Shown: positions 1-9,370, counted from the stretch's first letter. The stretch: DNA of 64,000 bases from an uncultured Corynebacterium sp. (GCF_946221105.1 NZ_CAMICL010000007.1:9879-73878), one strand, 5' to 3'. Program-made: numbers and translations. Notes: generated by a model not told the origin, from the sequence alone.

Positions 1-2193
1 CTGGCCCGCGCGCTGATGGCCAAGCCGGAGGTGCTCGTGCTCGACGACGCCACCAGCGCCATCGACGCCGTCACCGAATCCCGCATCCTGGCCAACCTGC
101 GCGAGGAGCTCACAGACGTCGCGGTGCTCACCGTCGCGCACCGTCAGTCCACCGTGGACCACGCGGACGAGGTTGCGGTGGTGCGCGGCGGAGCCGTCGT
201 CAAGTGTGGCCCCCGCGAGGATGTCATTGAGAGCCCGGAGTACCTGGCCACCATGTCCGCGGACACCCCGGCGGAGCTGCCGGCGGCGCCTGCGCGCGCC
301 GAGCTGTGGCCCGAGGTCACCGAGCCCGAGCAGGAACGCGTGATCGTGCCCACCACCGGGCGCGCGTCCACGGTCAACGCCACCCCGGAGCTGCTCTCGC
401 GGGTGGAAAGACTCCCGGCGGCCACCGAGCAGCCGGACTTGAGCGCCGAACGCCTGGAGCAGCTGCGCACCCCGTCCAGCGACTTCCACGTGCGCGACCT
501 CTTCCGTGCCGTGCGTTGGCTCATCGCCGGCACCGTCGCCCTGCTCGTGGTCGGCGTGGTGGCGGACCTGGCGTTTCCCACCCTCGTGCGCGCCGCCGTG
601 GACCGCGGCATCGCCAACTCGGACCAGGAAAGCCTGATCCGCACGGGCCTCATTGCACTCGCGGTAGTGGCGGTGGCGTGGGCATCCATGACCGTGATGA
701 CGGTGCTGTCCTCGCGCTCCGGCGAGCGCCTCCTCTACGGCCTGCGCCTGCGTTCGTACGCGCACCTGCAGCAGCTGGGCTTGAGCTTTTTCGAGTCGCG
801 CCTGTCCGGCAAGATCATGACGCGCATGACCACGGACATCGACACCCTGTCCAGCTTCCTTCAAACCGGGCTGGCCCAAGCCATCGTCGCCGTCGGCTCG
901 CTTATCGGTGTCACAGTGATGCTGGTGGCCACCGACGGCCAGCTCGCGCTCGTCGCGTTCGCCGCAGTGCCCGTCATCGCGCTGGCCACCTGGGGATTCC
1001 GACTCCTCTCCAAGCGCTTCTACGCCGCCTCGCGCGCGCAAATCTCCGCGGTCAACGGCGAGTTCGCCGAGCTCATCGGCGGCATCCGCGTCACCCAGAC
1101 CCACCTCGCCCAAGACCACTTCGAGGCGCGTTTTGCCCGGATGAGCGACGAATACCGCCGCATCCGCATGAACTCTGTGCGCCTGGTGGGCCTCTACTTC
1201 CCCGGCATGCAGTTCGTCTCCCAGGTCATGACCGCGGTCATCATCGGTGTCGGCGCCACCCGCATCGCGGACGGCACGCTGTCGGTCGGCGTGCTCGTCG
1301 CGTTCACCATGTACCTAAGCCAGCTCTACGGCCCCATCCAGCAGCTCGGCCAAATCTTCGACTCCTGGCAGCAAGCCACCGTCAGCTTCGACCGCATCCG
1401 CGAACTGCTCGACGAGCGCACCACCGTCCCCGACACCGGCACCCGCCCCGGCGCTCACGCTGCCGCCTCCGGGGAGCTTTCGCTTAACGACGTCACCTTC
1501 GGCTACTCGCCGGACACAGAGCCAGTCATCGACGGCATGGAGTTGTCCCTTTCTCCCGGCTCCACCGTGGCACTCGTTGGTCCGACGGGGGCGGGCAAGT
1601 CGACCGTCGTCAAGCTGCTTGCCCGCTTCTACGACCCAGTGGAAGGTGCCGTGCGCGCGTCGGGGACGAACGTCGCCGAGTTCCCGCTCGCGGATTGGCG
1701 GCGCGCGCTCGCGCAGGTGCCGCAGGAGTCCTACCTCTTCCCCGGCACCGTCGCGGACAACATCGCGTACGGGGCCGCCGGCGCCACGGACGCCGAGGTG
1801 CAGGCGGCGGTTGAGCGCATCGGCGCGCTCGGCGTCATCGGCACAATCCCCGGCGGCTTCAACGCGCGCGTCGGCGAACGCGGCCGGGGCCTAAGCTCCG
1901 GGCAGCGCCAGATCATCGCGCTCGCCCGCGCCGAAATGCTCGAGCCGGCGGTGCTGCTTCTGGACGAAGCCACGGCCACCCTCGACCCCGCCACCGAACG
2001 CGCCGTGCTCGACGCCTCCGACAAGGCGATGGCGGGCCGCACCTCCGTCGTCGTCGCGCACCGCCTGGCTACAGCCGCGCGAGCGGACCGCATACTCGTG
2101 ATTGATGAAGGACGTATCATTGAAGACGGCTGCCACGAGGACCTCATCTCCGCAGGCGGAAGATATGCCCATATGTGGGCTGTTAACCGATAA
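1..2193 (+). CDS. Tandem ABC exporter (two TMD-NBD halves in one chain), 5' end outside window
   Basis: Multidrug/lipid-type ABC exporter in the inner membrane. The open frame is already running at base 1, so the visible 730 residues are the C-terminal part of a longer protein. The first visible stretch is the end of a first nucleotide-binding domain: a Walker B/D-loop (VLVLDDATSAID) and an H-loop histidine (VAHRQ). A second membrane domain follows (about visible residues 160-450), then a complete second ATPase with Walker A GPTGAGKS (527-534), signature LSSGQ (631-635) and Walker B LLLDE (652-656). Such double-length exporters next to odhA occur in corynebacteria. The substrate cannot be read from the sequence. 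An internal ATG at base 16 is not a real start. Confidence 0.9.
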   Translation: MARALMAKPEVLVLDDATSAIDAVTESRILANLREELTDVAVLTVAHRQSTVDHADEVAVVRGGAVVKCGPREDVIESPEYLATMSADTPAELPAAPARAELWPEVTEPEQERVIVPTTGRASTVNATPELLSRVERLPAATEQPDLSAERLEQLRTPSSDFHVRDLFRAVRWLIAGTVALLVVGVVADLAFPTLVRAAVDRGIANSDQESLIRTGLIALAVVAVAWASMTVMTVLSSRSGERLLYGLRLRSYAHLQQLGLSFFESRLSGKIMTRMTTDIDTLSSFLQTGLAQAIVAVGSLIGVTVMLVATDGQLALVAFAAVPVIALATWGFRLLSKRFYAASRAQISAVNGEFAELIGGIRVTQTHLAQDHFEARFARMSDEYRRIRMNSVRLVGLYFPGMQFVSQVMTAVIIGVGATRIADGTLSVGVLVAFTMYLSQLYGPIQQLGQIFDSWQQATVSFDRIRELLDERTTVPDTGTRPGAHAAASGELSLNDVTFGYSPDTEPVIDGMELSLSPGSTVALVGPTGAGKSTVVKLLARFYDPVEGAVRASGTNVAEFPLADWRRALAQVPQESYLFPGTVADNIAYGAAGATDAEVQAAVERIGALGVIGTIPGGFNARVGERGRGLSSGQRQIIALARAEMLEPAVLLLDEATATLDPATERAVLDASDKAMAGRTSVVVAHRLATAARADRILVIDEGRIIEDGCHEDLISAGGRYAHMWAVNR

Positions 2194-2218
2194 CGGGGGT
2201 GAAACTTTGGTCCCCCGT
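2193..2218 (+). other. GC-rich hairpin after the ABC exporter stop codon
   Basis: ACGGGGG and CCCCCGT form a 7-bp stem with a 12-nt loop directly behind the exporter stop codon. There is no T-run after it, so it may be a weak terminator, an RNA-stability element or chance. It lies in the 123-bp gap before odhA. Confidence 0.35.
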
Positions 2219-2261
2219 GGAGAGGAACAACCCAAGTTAGCGCGTTACCAGCGCCGACGAT

Positions 2262-2308
2262 TACAGTCAAAGAAACGTTCCGCGAACACAACCCAGAAGG
2301 AAGGCGAG
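2262..2308 (+). promoter_or_regulatory. Candidate odhA promoter -10 and ribosome binding site
   Basis: TACAGT at 2262-2267 is a possible -10 with a following leader of about 45 nt. AAGGAAGGCGAG (2297-2308) gives a purine-rich ribosome binding site that supports the GTG start at 2317. No convincing -35 is visible. Confidence 0.35.
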
Positions 2309-2316
2309 AACCTGCC

Positions 2317-5300
2317 GTGAGCAGCGAAAACACGTTCGGCCAGAACAGCTGGCTGGTTGACGAGATGTTCCAGCAGTACAAGGACGACCCCAACTCGGTG
2401 GACGCCGAATGGCGCGAACTCTTCGAGAACAAGGGCGCTCCGAAGACCGCGAAGGGCACCCCCAACGTCACCCCTTCCGACGAGAGCGCAAGCACTCCGA
2501 AGACTGACCCGAAGGTCTCCCGCAGCACCGGCGCCCCGAGCCAGGATGGCCGCGAGACCAAGGTGGACGAGGCAGCAGCCAAGGTCGCAGCCAAGCCGAA
2601 GCGCCCCGCCGCACCGGCGAAGGCCTCCCCGCTGGACAAGGTCAACCAGGTCGAGGCTGAGCCCGGCGAGTTTCAGCTCAAGGGCGCTTTCAAGGCCATT
2701 GCCAAGAACATGAACGAGTCGCTCGAGGTCCCGACCGCGACCACCGTGCGCGACATGCCGGTCAAGCTCATGTTTGAAAACCGCGCGCTGATCAACGACC
2801 ACCTCAAGCGCACCCGTGGCGGCAAGGTCTCCTTCACCCACATCCTGGGCTACGCCATTGTCCTGGCCACCAAGCTGCACCCGGACATGAACAAGAACTA
2901 CAAGGAGGACGGCAGCAAGTCCTTCGCGGTGCAGCCGGAGCACATCAACCTCGGCCTGGCCATCGACCTGCCGGGCAAGAACGGTTCCCGCTCCCTGGTC
3001 GTCGCCGCCATCAAGGAGTGCGAGAACAAGTCCTTCAACGAGTTCGTCGAGGCGTACGAGGACATCGTCGCCCGCGCCCGCGACGGCAAGCTCACCATGG
3101 ACGACTTCTCCGGCGTGACCATCCAGCTGACCAATCCGGGCGGCATCGGCACCCGCCACTCCATCCCGCGCCTGACCAAGGGCCAGGGCACCATCGTCGG
3201 CGTCGGCGCAATGGACTACCCGGCAGAGTTCGCGGGCGCCTCCGAGGACCGCCTGGCCGAGCTCGGCGTGGGTAAGCTGGTCACCCTGACCTCCACCTAC
3301 GACCACCGCGTCATCCAGGGCGCGGAGTCCGGCGAGTTCCTGCGCGACATCTCTCAGCTGCTCATCGACGACAAGTTCTGGGACGAGATCTTCCGCTCCC
3401 TGCACATCCCGTTCGCACCGCTGCGCTGGGCACAGGACGAGCCGAACACCGGCATCAACAAGGACACCCGCGTGATGCAGCTGATCGAGGCGTACCGCTC
3501 CCGCGGCCACCTCATCGCAGACACCAACCCGCTGCACTGGCACCAGCCGGGCCTGCCCAAGCCGGACTCCCGCGACCTGCTCATGGAAACCCACGGCCTG
3601 ACCCTGTGGGACCTGGACCGTGTCTTCCACGTCGGCGGCTTCGGCGGCAAGGAGCAGATGACTCTGCGCGAGGTCATGTCCCGCCTGCGCGCCGCCTACA
3701 CCCTGAAGGTGGGCACCGAGTACTCCCACATCATGGACCGCGACGAGCGCGAGTGGCTGCGCGACCGCGTCGAGGCCGGCATGCCCAAGCCGACCGGCCC
3801 GGAGCAGAAGTACATCCTGCAGAAGCTCAACGCCGCCGAAGCCTTCGAGAACTTCCTGCAGACCAAGTACCTCGGCCAGAAGCGCTTCTCGCTTGAGGGC
3901 GCCGAGACCCTGATCCCGCTGATGGACGCCATCATCGACACCGCCGCAGGCCAGGGCCTCGAAGAGGTCGTCATCGGCATGCCGCACCGCGGCCGCCTCA
4001 ACGTGCTGTTCAACATCGTGGGCAAGCCGGTTGCCACCATCTTCAACGAGTTTGAGGGCAACATGCGCGCAGCCCAGCAGGGCGGCTCCGGCGACGTGAA
4101 GTACCACCTCGGCTTCGAGGGCGAGCACATCCAGATGTTCGGCGACGGCGAGATCAAGGTCTCCCTGGCCGCCAACCCGTCCCACCTTGAGGCCGTGGAC
4201 CCGGTCCTGGTGGGCATGGCGCGCGCCAAGGAAGACCAGATCAAGCTTGCCAAGGGCCGCGAGGACCACCCGGTCGTGCCGCTGATGCTGCACGGCGACG
4301 CCTCCTTCACCGGCCTGGGCGTGGTTCAGGAGACCCTGAACCTGTCCCGCCTGCCGGGCTACACCGTCGGCGGCACCATCCACATCGTGGTGAACAACCA
4401 GATCGGCTTCACCACCACCCCGGATTCCGGCCGTTCCTCCTACTACGCCACCGACCTGGCCAAGGGCTTTGACTGCCCGGTGTTCCACGTCAACGGCGAC
4501 GACCCGGAGGCAGCCGCATGGGTTGCCCAGCTGGCCACCGAGTACCGCCGCGAGTTTGGCAAGGACGTCTTCATCGACCTGATCTGCTACCGCCTGCGCG
4601 GCCACAACGAGGCCGACGACCCGACGGTGACCCAGCCGGTCATGTACGACCGCATCAACTCCCACCCGTCGGTGCGCACCCGCTACACGCAGGACCTCAT
4701 CGGCCGCGGCGACATCACCGAGGAAGACGCAGAGAAGGCGGCGCAGGACTTCCACGACCAGCTGGATTCCGTCTTCTCCGACGTCAAGGCGGAGAAGGGC
4801 CAGCCGAGCGAGCAGACCGGCATCACCGAGTCCCAGGAGCTCACCCGCGGCCTGGACACGAACATCTCCGAGGAGCAGTTCAAGCGCCTCGCCGACGCGT
4901 TCGCGAACCTGCCGGAGGACTTCACGCCGAACAAGCGCCTGAAGTCCGTGCTGAAGAAGCGCGGCGGCTCCTTCACCGACGGCGACATCGACTGGGGCTG
5001 GGGCGAGCTGCTCGCCTTCGGCTCCCTGGCGGAGCAGGGTAAGTTTGTCCGCCTCGCCGGCGAGGATTCCCAGCGCGGCACGTTCACCCAGCGCCACGCG
5101 GTGCTGTACAACCCGGATAACGCCGAGGCGTACAACCCGCTGGACCACAACGCGCAGGAGGCGGACAACGGCGGCCACTTCCAGGTGTTCAACTCCGCCC
5201 TGACCGAGTACGCGGGCATGGGCTTCGAGTACGGCTACACCCTGGGCAACAAGGACGCTGTGGTGGCCTGGGAGGCGCAGTTCGGCGACTTCGCCAACGG

Positions 5301-6051
5301 CGCGCAGACCATCATCGACGAGTACGTCTCCTCTTCCGAGACCAAGTGGGGCGAGCTGTCCTCGCTGATCTCGCTGCTGCCGCACGGCTACGAGGGCCAG
5401 GGCCCGGACCACTCGTCCGCCCGCATCGAGCGCTACCTGCAGCTCGTGGCGGAGGGCTCCATGACCATTGCCCAGCCGTCCACCCCGGCAAACCACTTCC
5501 ACCTGCTGCGCCGCCAGGCTCTCGGCGAGATGAAGCGCCCGCTGGTCGTCTTCACCCCGAAGTCGATGCTGCGCAACAAGGCGGCTGTCTCGCAGCCGGC
5601 TGACTTCATCGAGGTGGACCGCTTCCAGTCCGTCATCGACGACCCGAACTTCGTCGAGCGCGGCAACAAGGTCGTCGGCGACACCGACAAGGTGGAGACC
5701 ATCTTGCTCTGCTCCGGCAAGATCTACTGGGAGCTGGACAAGAAGCGCGAGAAGGACGGCCGCGACGACGTCGCGATCATCCGCGTGGAGATGCTCCACC
5801 CGATCCCGTTCAACCGCCTCGCCGACGCGTTCAAGAACTACCCGAACGCCAAGGAGATCCGCTGGGTCCAGGACGAGCCGGCAAACCAGGGCGCATGGCC
5901 GTTCTACAACGAGCACCTGCGCACCCTGATCCCGGACATGCCGGAGATGGTCCGCGTGTCCCGCCGCGCCCAGTCCACCACCGCAACCGGTGTGGCAAAG
6001 GTGCACCAGCAGGAGGAGAAGCAGCTGCTCGAGGAGGCATTTGCAAAGTAG
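2317..6051 (+). CDS. odhA: 2-oxoglutarate dehydrogenase E1 with fused succinyltransferase (E2) domain
   Basis: Thiamine-diphosphate enzyme of the TCA cycle, decarboxylating 2-oxoglutarate and passing the succinyl group on. The 1244 residues fit the actinobacterial OdhA/Kgd type (about 1220-1230). A short E1 N-terminus is followed by a linker rich in A/K/P and an E2 catalytic domain with the DHR motif (D329-H330-R331). The E1 part carries GMPHRGRLNVL (554-564) and GDASF (660-664). There is no lipoyl domain, as usual for this family; lipoate is supplied by the pyruvate dehydrogenase E2 in known corynebacterial complexes. GTG start at 2317 with a purine-rich RBS. It stands alone and ends in a strong terminator. 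In corynebacteria this enzyme is controlled by the FHA protein OdhI; that gene is not in this window. Confidence 0.97.
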   Translation: MSSENTFGQNSWLVDEMFQQYKDDPNSVDAEWRELFENKGAPKTAKGTPNVTPSDESASTPKTDPKVSRSTGAPSQDGRETKVDEAAAKVAAKPKRPAAPAKASPLDKVNQVEAEPGEFQLKGAFKAIAKNMNESLEVPTATTVRDMPVKLMFENRALINDHLKRTRGGKVSFTHILGYAIVLATKLHPDMNKNYKEDGSKSFAVQPEHINLGLAIDLPGKNGSRSLVVAAIKECENKSFNEFVEAYEDIVARARDGKLTMDDFSGVTIQLTNPGGIGTRHSIPRLTKGQGTIVGVGAMDYPAEFAGASEDRLAELGVGKLVTLTSTYDHRVIQGAESGEFLRDISQLLIDDKFWDEIFRSLHIPFAPLRWAQDEPNTGINKDTRVMQLIEAYRSRGHLIADTNPLHWHQPGLPKPDSRDLLMETHGLTLWDLDRVFHVGGFGGKEQMTLREVMSRLRAAYTLKVGTEYSHIMDRDEREWLRDRVEAGMPKPTGPEQKYILQKLNAAEAFENFLQTKYLGQKRFSLEGAETLIPLMDAIIDTAAGQGLEEVVIGMPHRGRLNVLFNIVGKPVATIFNEFEGNMRAAQQGGSGDVKYHLGFEGEHIQMFGDGEIKVSLAANPSHLEAVDPVLVGMARAKEDQIKLAKGREDHPVVPLMLHGDASFTGLGVVQETLNLSRLPGYTVGGTIHIVVNNQIGFTTTPDSGRSSYYATDLAKGFDCPVFHVNGDDPEAAAWVAQLATEYRREFGKDVFIDLICYRLRGHNEADDPTVTQPVMYDRINSHPSVRTRYTQDLIGRGDITEEDAEKAAQDFHDQLDSVFSDVKAEKGQPSEQTGITESQELTRGLDTNISEEQFKRLADAFANLPEDFTPNKRLKSVLKKRGGSFTDGDIDWGWGELLAFGSLAEQGKFVRLAGEDSQRGTFTQRHAVLYNPDNAEAYNPLDHNAQEADNGGHFQVFNSALTEYAGMGFEYGYTLGNKDAVVAWEAQFGDFANGAQTIIDEYVSSSETKWGELSSLISLLPHGYEGQGPDHSSARIERYLQLVAEGSMTIAQPSTPANHFHLLRRQALGEMKRPLVVFTPKSMLRNKAAVSQPADFIEVDRFQSVIDDPNFVERGNKVVGDTDKVETILLCSGKIYWELDKKREKDGRDDVAIIRVEMLHPIPFNRLADAFKNYPNAKEIRWVQDEPANQGAWPFYNEHLRTLIPDMPEMVRVSRRAQSTTATGVAKVHQQEEKQLLEEAFAK

Positions 6052-6092
6052 CTTGACGACGGAGCACGTCACCGCGCTCCCCCACAAGCGCT

Positions 6093-6122
6093 AGGGCCCC
6101 GGGGTTGACCCCGGGGCCCTTC
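6093..6122 (+). terminator. Rho-independent terminator of odhA
   Basis: A perfect 12-bp GC stem (6093-6104 with 6109-6120) has a TTGA loop and a short T-containing tail. It lies between the convergent odhA and lipoprotein genes and could serve both. Confidence 0.8.
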
Positions 6123-6142
6123 CTCGTGCCTGGTATGTGTGT

Positions 6143-6856
6143 TTAGCGCGCGCCGGCGCTGTCGGCGGAATCGCCTGCGGCGGCACCGTCCTCGTCGGCC
6201 TCCGGCAGCTCGTCGTTGTAGATGTTGATGTGGGCGTTTTCCATCATCCACGCCGCCAGGGTGTCCTGGACGTCGGCGCCGCCCTCGATGTCCTCGACCA
6301 TTTCCTCCAGCGACTTGGTGGAGATGACGCGGGTGATGAAGTTCAGGCGGTTGATCTCGCCGCGGTCGAAGCCGGACTTGTCGAACAGCGGGATGATGTT
6401 CTGCGGCAGCTCACCGGAACGCCCGCAGCTTTGCGCCGGCGAAGGGTCCACGGTCCGCAGGGTGCTGGGCAGGCCCGCGATGGCTTGGTCGTAGACCACG
6501 TCCGAGAACCCGGCCGGCTCATCCTTCGCCTCCTTCTTCAGGCGTTTGGCGGCCTCCACGTCGGTTTCCTCCACGAGGCGGCCGGTGCAGGTCACCACGA
6601 AGTCCACCGGGGTTTCCTTGAGCACGCGCAGCGTGTCGCCCGCCGAGAAATCGGCGGCGGTGACGCTAGTGGGACGGCCCAGCTGCTGCAGCACGCGGCT
6701 GTAAATCTCGCCCAGGACGCGCTGCTCCGGGTCGTCGGCGTCGATGCCGATGGCAATCGGTTCCTTGCTGGTGCTTTTCTGGCTCAGCGCGGAACACCCG
6801 GACAGCGTGATCGAGCACGCGGACAGCACAGCCAGGGCGCGGGTGTGTTTACGCAT
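6143..6856 (-). CDS. Putative secreted lipoprotein, substrate-binding-protein-like
   Basis: The start at 6856 gives MRKHTRALAVLSACSITLSGCSAL, a lipoprotein signal with lipobox LSGC, so the 237-residue product should be anchored outside the membrane. The mature part begins IAIGIDADDPEQRVLGEIYS and later has VDFVVTCTGRL. This resembles the fold start of glycine-betaine/choline (OpuAC-type) binding proteins, but I see no transporter genes beside it. The ATG overlaps the stop codon of the upstream membrane protein gene by 8 nt, so the two are translationally coupled. The C-terminus is acidic and low in complexity. Function unknown; a ligand sensor or orphan binding protein is possible. Confidence 0.75.
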   Translation of the reverse strand: MRKHTRALAVLSACSITLSGCSALSQKSTSKEPIAIGIDADDPEQRVLGEIYSRVLQQLGRPTSVTAADFSAGDTLRVLKETPVDFVVTCTGRLVEETDVEAAKRLKKEAKDEPAGFSDVVYDQAIAGLPSTLRTVDPSPAQSCGRSGELPQNIIPLFDKSGFDRGEINRLNFITRVISTKSLEEMVEDIEGGADVQDTLAAWMMENAHINIYNDELPEADEDGAAAGDSADSAGAR

Positions 6857-7364
6857 TGGGGTGCGCGGAGTCGTCGATAGGCAATTGGCCCGCGATGAGG
6901 TCGCGCGCCTGCGGGGCGGCATCCGGCTCGCAGAGCACGTCGTAGCGGCCCGCCACGATCGCCGTCGCCGAGGAGAAGTCGCGCTTGCCGCCCGTGAACG
7001 CGTAGGCCACCGCCGCGAAAATCACGCCGAAGATCGCGCCGACGATCAGTGTGGTGGTAAACGTCACCCAGCCCGAGCCCGGCTCCGTGAACACCGAGAG
7101 GATCAGGCCGATGAACAGGCCCATCCACAGGCCGGACAGCGCGCCAGTGCCCAGCACCTTGCCCCAGGTCAGGCGGCCGGTGATCTTCTCCACCTGCATC
7201 AGGTCCACGCCCACGATGGACAGCTTCTCCACCGGGAACTCCTTGTCCGAAAGCGCATCCACCGCGGCTTGCGCCTCCGCGTACGTTTTGAAGCTGCCGA
7301 CAGGCCAGCCCGTGGGAACCTCGCGCGCGGGCACGCGAGACGAGTTGCTCATGGGATTTGTCAT
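6849..7364 (-). CDS. General-stress (YflT-like) membrane protein
   Basis: 171 residues from the ATG at 7364; an alternative ATG lies at 7352. The N-terminal part (PTGWPVGSFKTYAEAQAAVD, then LSIVGVDL) matches the general stress protein 17M/YflT-type domain. Two hydrophobic segments follow with glycine-rich turns (GALSGLWMGLFIGLILSVF; TLIVGAIFGVIFAAVAYAF). The role in this family is poorly defined. It is divergent from mrp and overlaps the downstream lipoprotein gene by 8 nt. The C-terminal tail QLPIDDSAHPNA contains the window-wide DNA motif (6872-6884), which looks imposed on the coding end. Confidence 0.8.
   Translation of the reverse strand: MTNPMSNSSRVPAREVPTGWPVGSFKTYAEAQAAVDALSDKEFPVEKLSIVGVDLMQVEKITGRLTWGKVLGTGALSGLWMGLFIGLILSVFTEPGSGWVTFTTTLIVGAIFGVIFAAVAYAFTGGKRDFSSATAIVAGRYDVLCEPDAAPQARDLIAGQLPIDDSAHPNA
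6872..6884 (-). repeat. Window-wide motif copy 1 (TTGCCTATCGACG)
   Basis: Motif read on the minus strand, in the sense direction of the stress-protein gene, coding L-P-I-D close to its C-terminus. Confidence 0.8.
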
Positions 7365-7400
7365 GCCCACCAGTGTATCCGCTCGGCCGCGAGGCACCGT

Positions 7401-7406
7401 TATACT
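7401..7406 (+). promoter_or_regulatory. mrp -10 element TATACT
   Basis: TATACT lies 10 nt before the mrp ATG, so the transcript should have a leader of only a few nucleotides. It sits in the 52-bp divergent gap to the stress-protein gene. Confidence 0.6.
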
Positions 7407-7416
7407 GCAGGGCAAC

Positions 7417-8553
7417 ATGGCTACAGAACAAAAAATCACAGAGCAGGACGTCCTCGCCGCACTCGAGCGCGTGGAGGACCCCGAGATTGGCAAGCCCATC
7501 ACCGAGCTGGGCATGGTGGAATCCGTGCGCATTGACGGCGCGGACGTGGCCGTGGGCATCTACCTGACCATCGCCGGCTGCCCGATGCGCGACACCATCG
7601 AAGACAACACGCGCGCGGTGTTAGAGGAGCTTGACGGTGTCGGCGACGTGACCGTCACCCTGCACACCATGAGCGACGAGCAGCGCCGGGCGCTGGCGCT
7701 GAAGCTGCGCGGCGAGCAGACCGGGCCCGCGATCCCGTTCGCCGACCCGGACACGCGCACCCGCATCTTCGCCGTCGCTTCCGGCAAGGGCGGCGTGGGC
7801 AAATCCTCCATGACCGTGAACCTGGCCACCGCGCTGGCCGCGCAAGGCCTGAGCGTCGGCGTGGTGGACGCGGACATCTACGGCCACTCCGTGCCCGGCC
7901 TGATGGGCTCGGCGGAGAAGGGCCCCACCGTTGTCGACGAGATGATCATGCCGCCGATCGCCCACGGCGTGCGCCACATCTCCGTGGGCCAGTTCGTCGA
8001 AGGCAACGCGCCGATCGTGTGGCGCGGGCCCATGCTCACCCGCGCGATCCAGCAGTTCCTGGCCGACGTGTACTGGGGCGACTTGGACGTGCTGTTCATG
8101 GACCTGCCGCCCGGCACCGGCGACGTTGCCATCACCGTGGCGCAGCTGGTGCCGAACGCGGAGCTGCTCATCGTGACCACCCCGCAGGCCGCCGCTGCAG
8201 AGGTGGCCGAACGAGCCGGCACGATCGCGCAGCAGACGGACCAGAAGATCGCCGGCGTGATCGAGAACATGTCCGGCATGACCATGCCCGACGGCACCGT
8301 GATGAACATCTTCGGCGAGGGCGGCGGCGAGCAAGTCGCCGAGCGCCTGACACAGCTGACCGACTCCGACGTCAAGCTGCTCGGCTCCATCCCCCTGGAC
8401 CCGAAGCTTCGCGAGCACGGCGACGCCGGCACCCCCGTCACCATCTCTGAGCCGGACTCCCCCGCCGCCAAGGCCATCCAGGCCGTCGCGGATCAGCTGA
8501 AGGTTCGCCGCGAGTCGCTCGCCGGCAAGAGCCTCAACCCGCAGGTTAAGTGA
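7417..8553 (+). CDS. mrp: Mrp/NBP35-type P-loop ATPase, Fe-S cluster carrier
   Basis: Cytosolic Mrp/ApbC family ATPase linked to iron-sulfur cluster transfer. 378 residues: an N-terminal DUF59/MIP18-like domain (DVLAALERVEDPEIGKPITE) and a deviant Walker A GKGGVGKSS (123-131), then VDADIYGHS and LPPGTGD, which are typical family blocks. The CxxC pair that binds a bridging cluster in ApbC is absent: the segment ENMSGMTMPDGTVMNIFG has no cysteine, as I recall for other actinobacterial Mrp proteins. The ATG at 7417 fits the near-leaderless promoter; a longer upstream frame overlaps the divergent gene and is rejected. The 3' end overlaps convergent tatB by 8 bp. Confidence 0.93.
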   Translation: MATEQKITEQDVLAALERVEDPEIGKPITELGMVESVRIDGADVAVGIYLTIAGCPMRDTIEDNTRAVLEELDGVGDVTVTLHTMSDEQRRALALKLRGEQTGPAIPFADPDTRTRIFAVASGKGGVGKSSMTVNLATALAAQGLSVGVVDADIYGHSVPGLMGSAEKGPTVVDEMIMPPIAHGVRHISVGQFVEGNAPIVWRGPMLTRAIQQFLADVYWGDLDVLFMDLPPGTGDVAITVAQLVPNAELLIVTTPQAAAAEVAERAGTIAQQTDQKIAGVIENMSGMTMPDGTVMNIFGEGGGEQVAERLTQLTDSDVKLLGSIPLDPKLREHGDAGTPVTISEPDSPAAKAIQAVADQLKVRRESLAGKSLNPQVK

Positions 8554-8971
8554 TGTCCTCCCAGGAGAAGCTCCTGCCTTTCGACGGCCGCTCCGCCTGA
8601 TCCTGCTGCGGCTGCGCCGGCTGCGGCGCAGGCTGGTCCGGCTGCGGCTGTGCGGAGCGCGGGCCCGAGCGGGTGGGCTCCGGGTCGGCCTGGCGCGGGT
8701 CCACCGCCTCGTCCTCGAACAGCACCTTCGCCATCGCGCGGCGCGGGCCCATCGCCGCGTACTGGGACACGGTGTCGATGGGCTTTTTGAATTCCTCGAA
8801 GCCTTCCAGCTCCCCGTTGAGCTCGGCCTTGGCGTTGTTGATGGCCTTCTTCGCGGCGTAGATCGCCGCGCGCACATCCTCCACGACGGCGGGCAGGCGT
8901 TCGGGCCCGATCACGATGAGCCCGATGATCAGGATGAAGAAGATCTCGCCCCAGCCGATGTTGGAAAACAC
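8546..8971 (-). CDS. tatB: Sec-independent protein translocase subunit TatB
   Basis: Part of the twin-arginine export system. 141 residues from a GTG at 8971: the short N-terminal membrane helix of the TatA/B family (MFSNIGWGEIFFILIIGLIVIGPERLP) with the conserved glutamate and FIGPxxLP-like hinge, then an amphipathic helix and a long P/Q/D-rich cytosolic tail. The glutamate at position 9 favours TatB over TatA. It follows the anti-sigma gene by 10 bp and is probably in one transcript with sigE; the same neighbourhood (sigE - anti-sigma - tatB) is common in actinobacteria. A GGGGAG segment upstream can serve as RBS. Confidence 0.92.
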   Translation of the reverse strand: MFSNIGWGEIFFILIIGLIVIGPERLPAVVEDVRAAIYAAKKAINNAKAELNGELEGFEEFKKPIDTVSQYAAMGPRRAMAKVLFEDEAVDPRQADPEPTRSGPRSAQPQPDQPAPQPAQPQQDQAERPSKGRSFSWEDIT

Positions 8972-8981
8972 CTACAACACC

Positions 8982-9362
8982 CTACTCCCCGCGGCGCTTC
9001 AGCGCGCCCAAAGCCGACTGCAGCGCCGAGCCCAGGTTGGCGCCGAGGTCAGTGGCCAGCTTCCTGCCCCGACCGCGCGAACCCGGCGCCTCTCCCACTG
9101 AGTCGAGGTCCTCGGCGCACATGCCCGCCAGGCGCTCCACCAGCGACGCCGGGGCGTGCACGCTGGAGTTGTCCACCACGCGCAGCCGGTTCGCGGCGCG
9201 GCGCTGGGCGTCGACCTCGGCGCTGCACTCGTCGCAGTCCTCCAGGTGGCGCGCGGCGCGGCGGAACGCGGAATCAGACAGCTCGCCGTCCACGAAGGCG
9301 GCGACCGCCTCCGGGTTCAGGTGGTCGGTGGAGTTGAATTCGCGTTTGGTCATTGACATCAC
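8982..9362 (-). CDS. Zinc-binding anti-sigma factor of SigE (CseE/RseA type)
   Basis: Anti-sigma factor of the ZAS family that would hold SigE inactive. The signature H39-x3-C43-x2-C46 (HLEDCDEC) is plain. The rest is an acidic helical N-terminus (NPEAVAAFVDGELSD, typical of these domains) and a C-terminal tail without a membrane segment, so the protein is soluble like mycobacterial RseA. 126 residues from 9362; starts at 9359 (ATG) and 9353 (ATG) are equally possible because no clear RBS is visible. The gene starts 8 nt after sigE ends. Confidence 0.9.
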   Translation of the reverse strand: MMSMTKREFNSTDHLNPEAVAAFVDGELSDSAFRRAARHLEDCDECSAEVDAQRRAANRLRVVDNSSVHAPASLVERLAGMCAEDLDSVGEAPGSRGRGRKLATDLGANLGSALQSALGALKRRGE

Positions 9363-9370
9363 GTCGCTTG

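Noticed and set aside
2245..6087. 1280-codon open frame antisense to odhA
   Set aside because: Mirror of the codon bias of odhA; no RBS, no recognisable domain, V/L/A/R-rich composition typical of shadow frames.
7051..7416. N-terminal extension of mrp by 122 codons
   Set aside because: It covers the divergent stress-protein gene and its promoter; family length and the TATACT element support ATG 7417.
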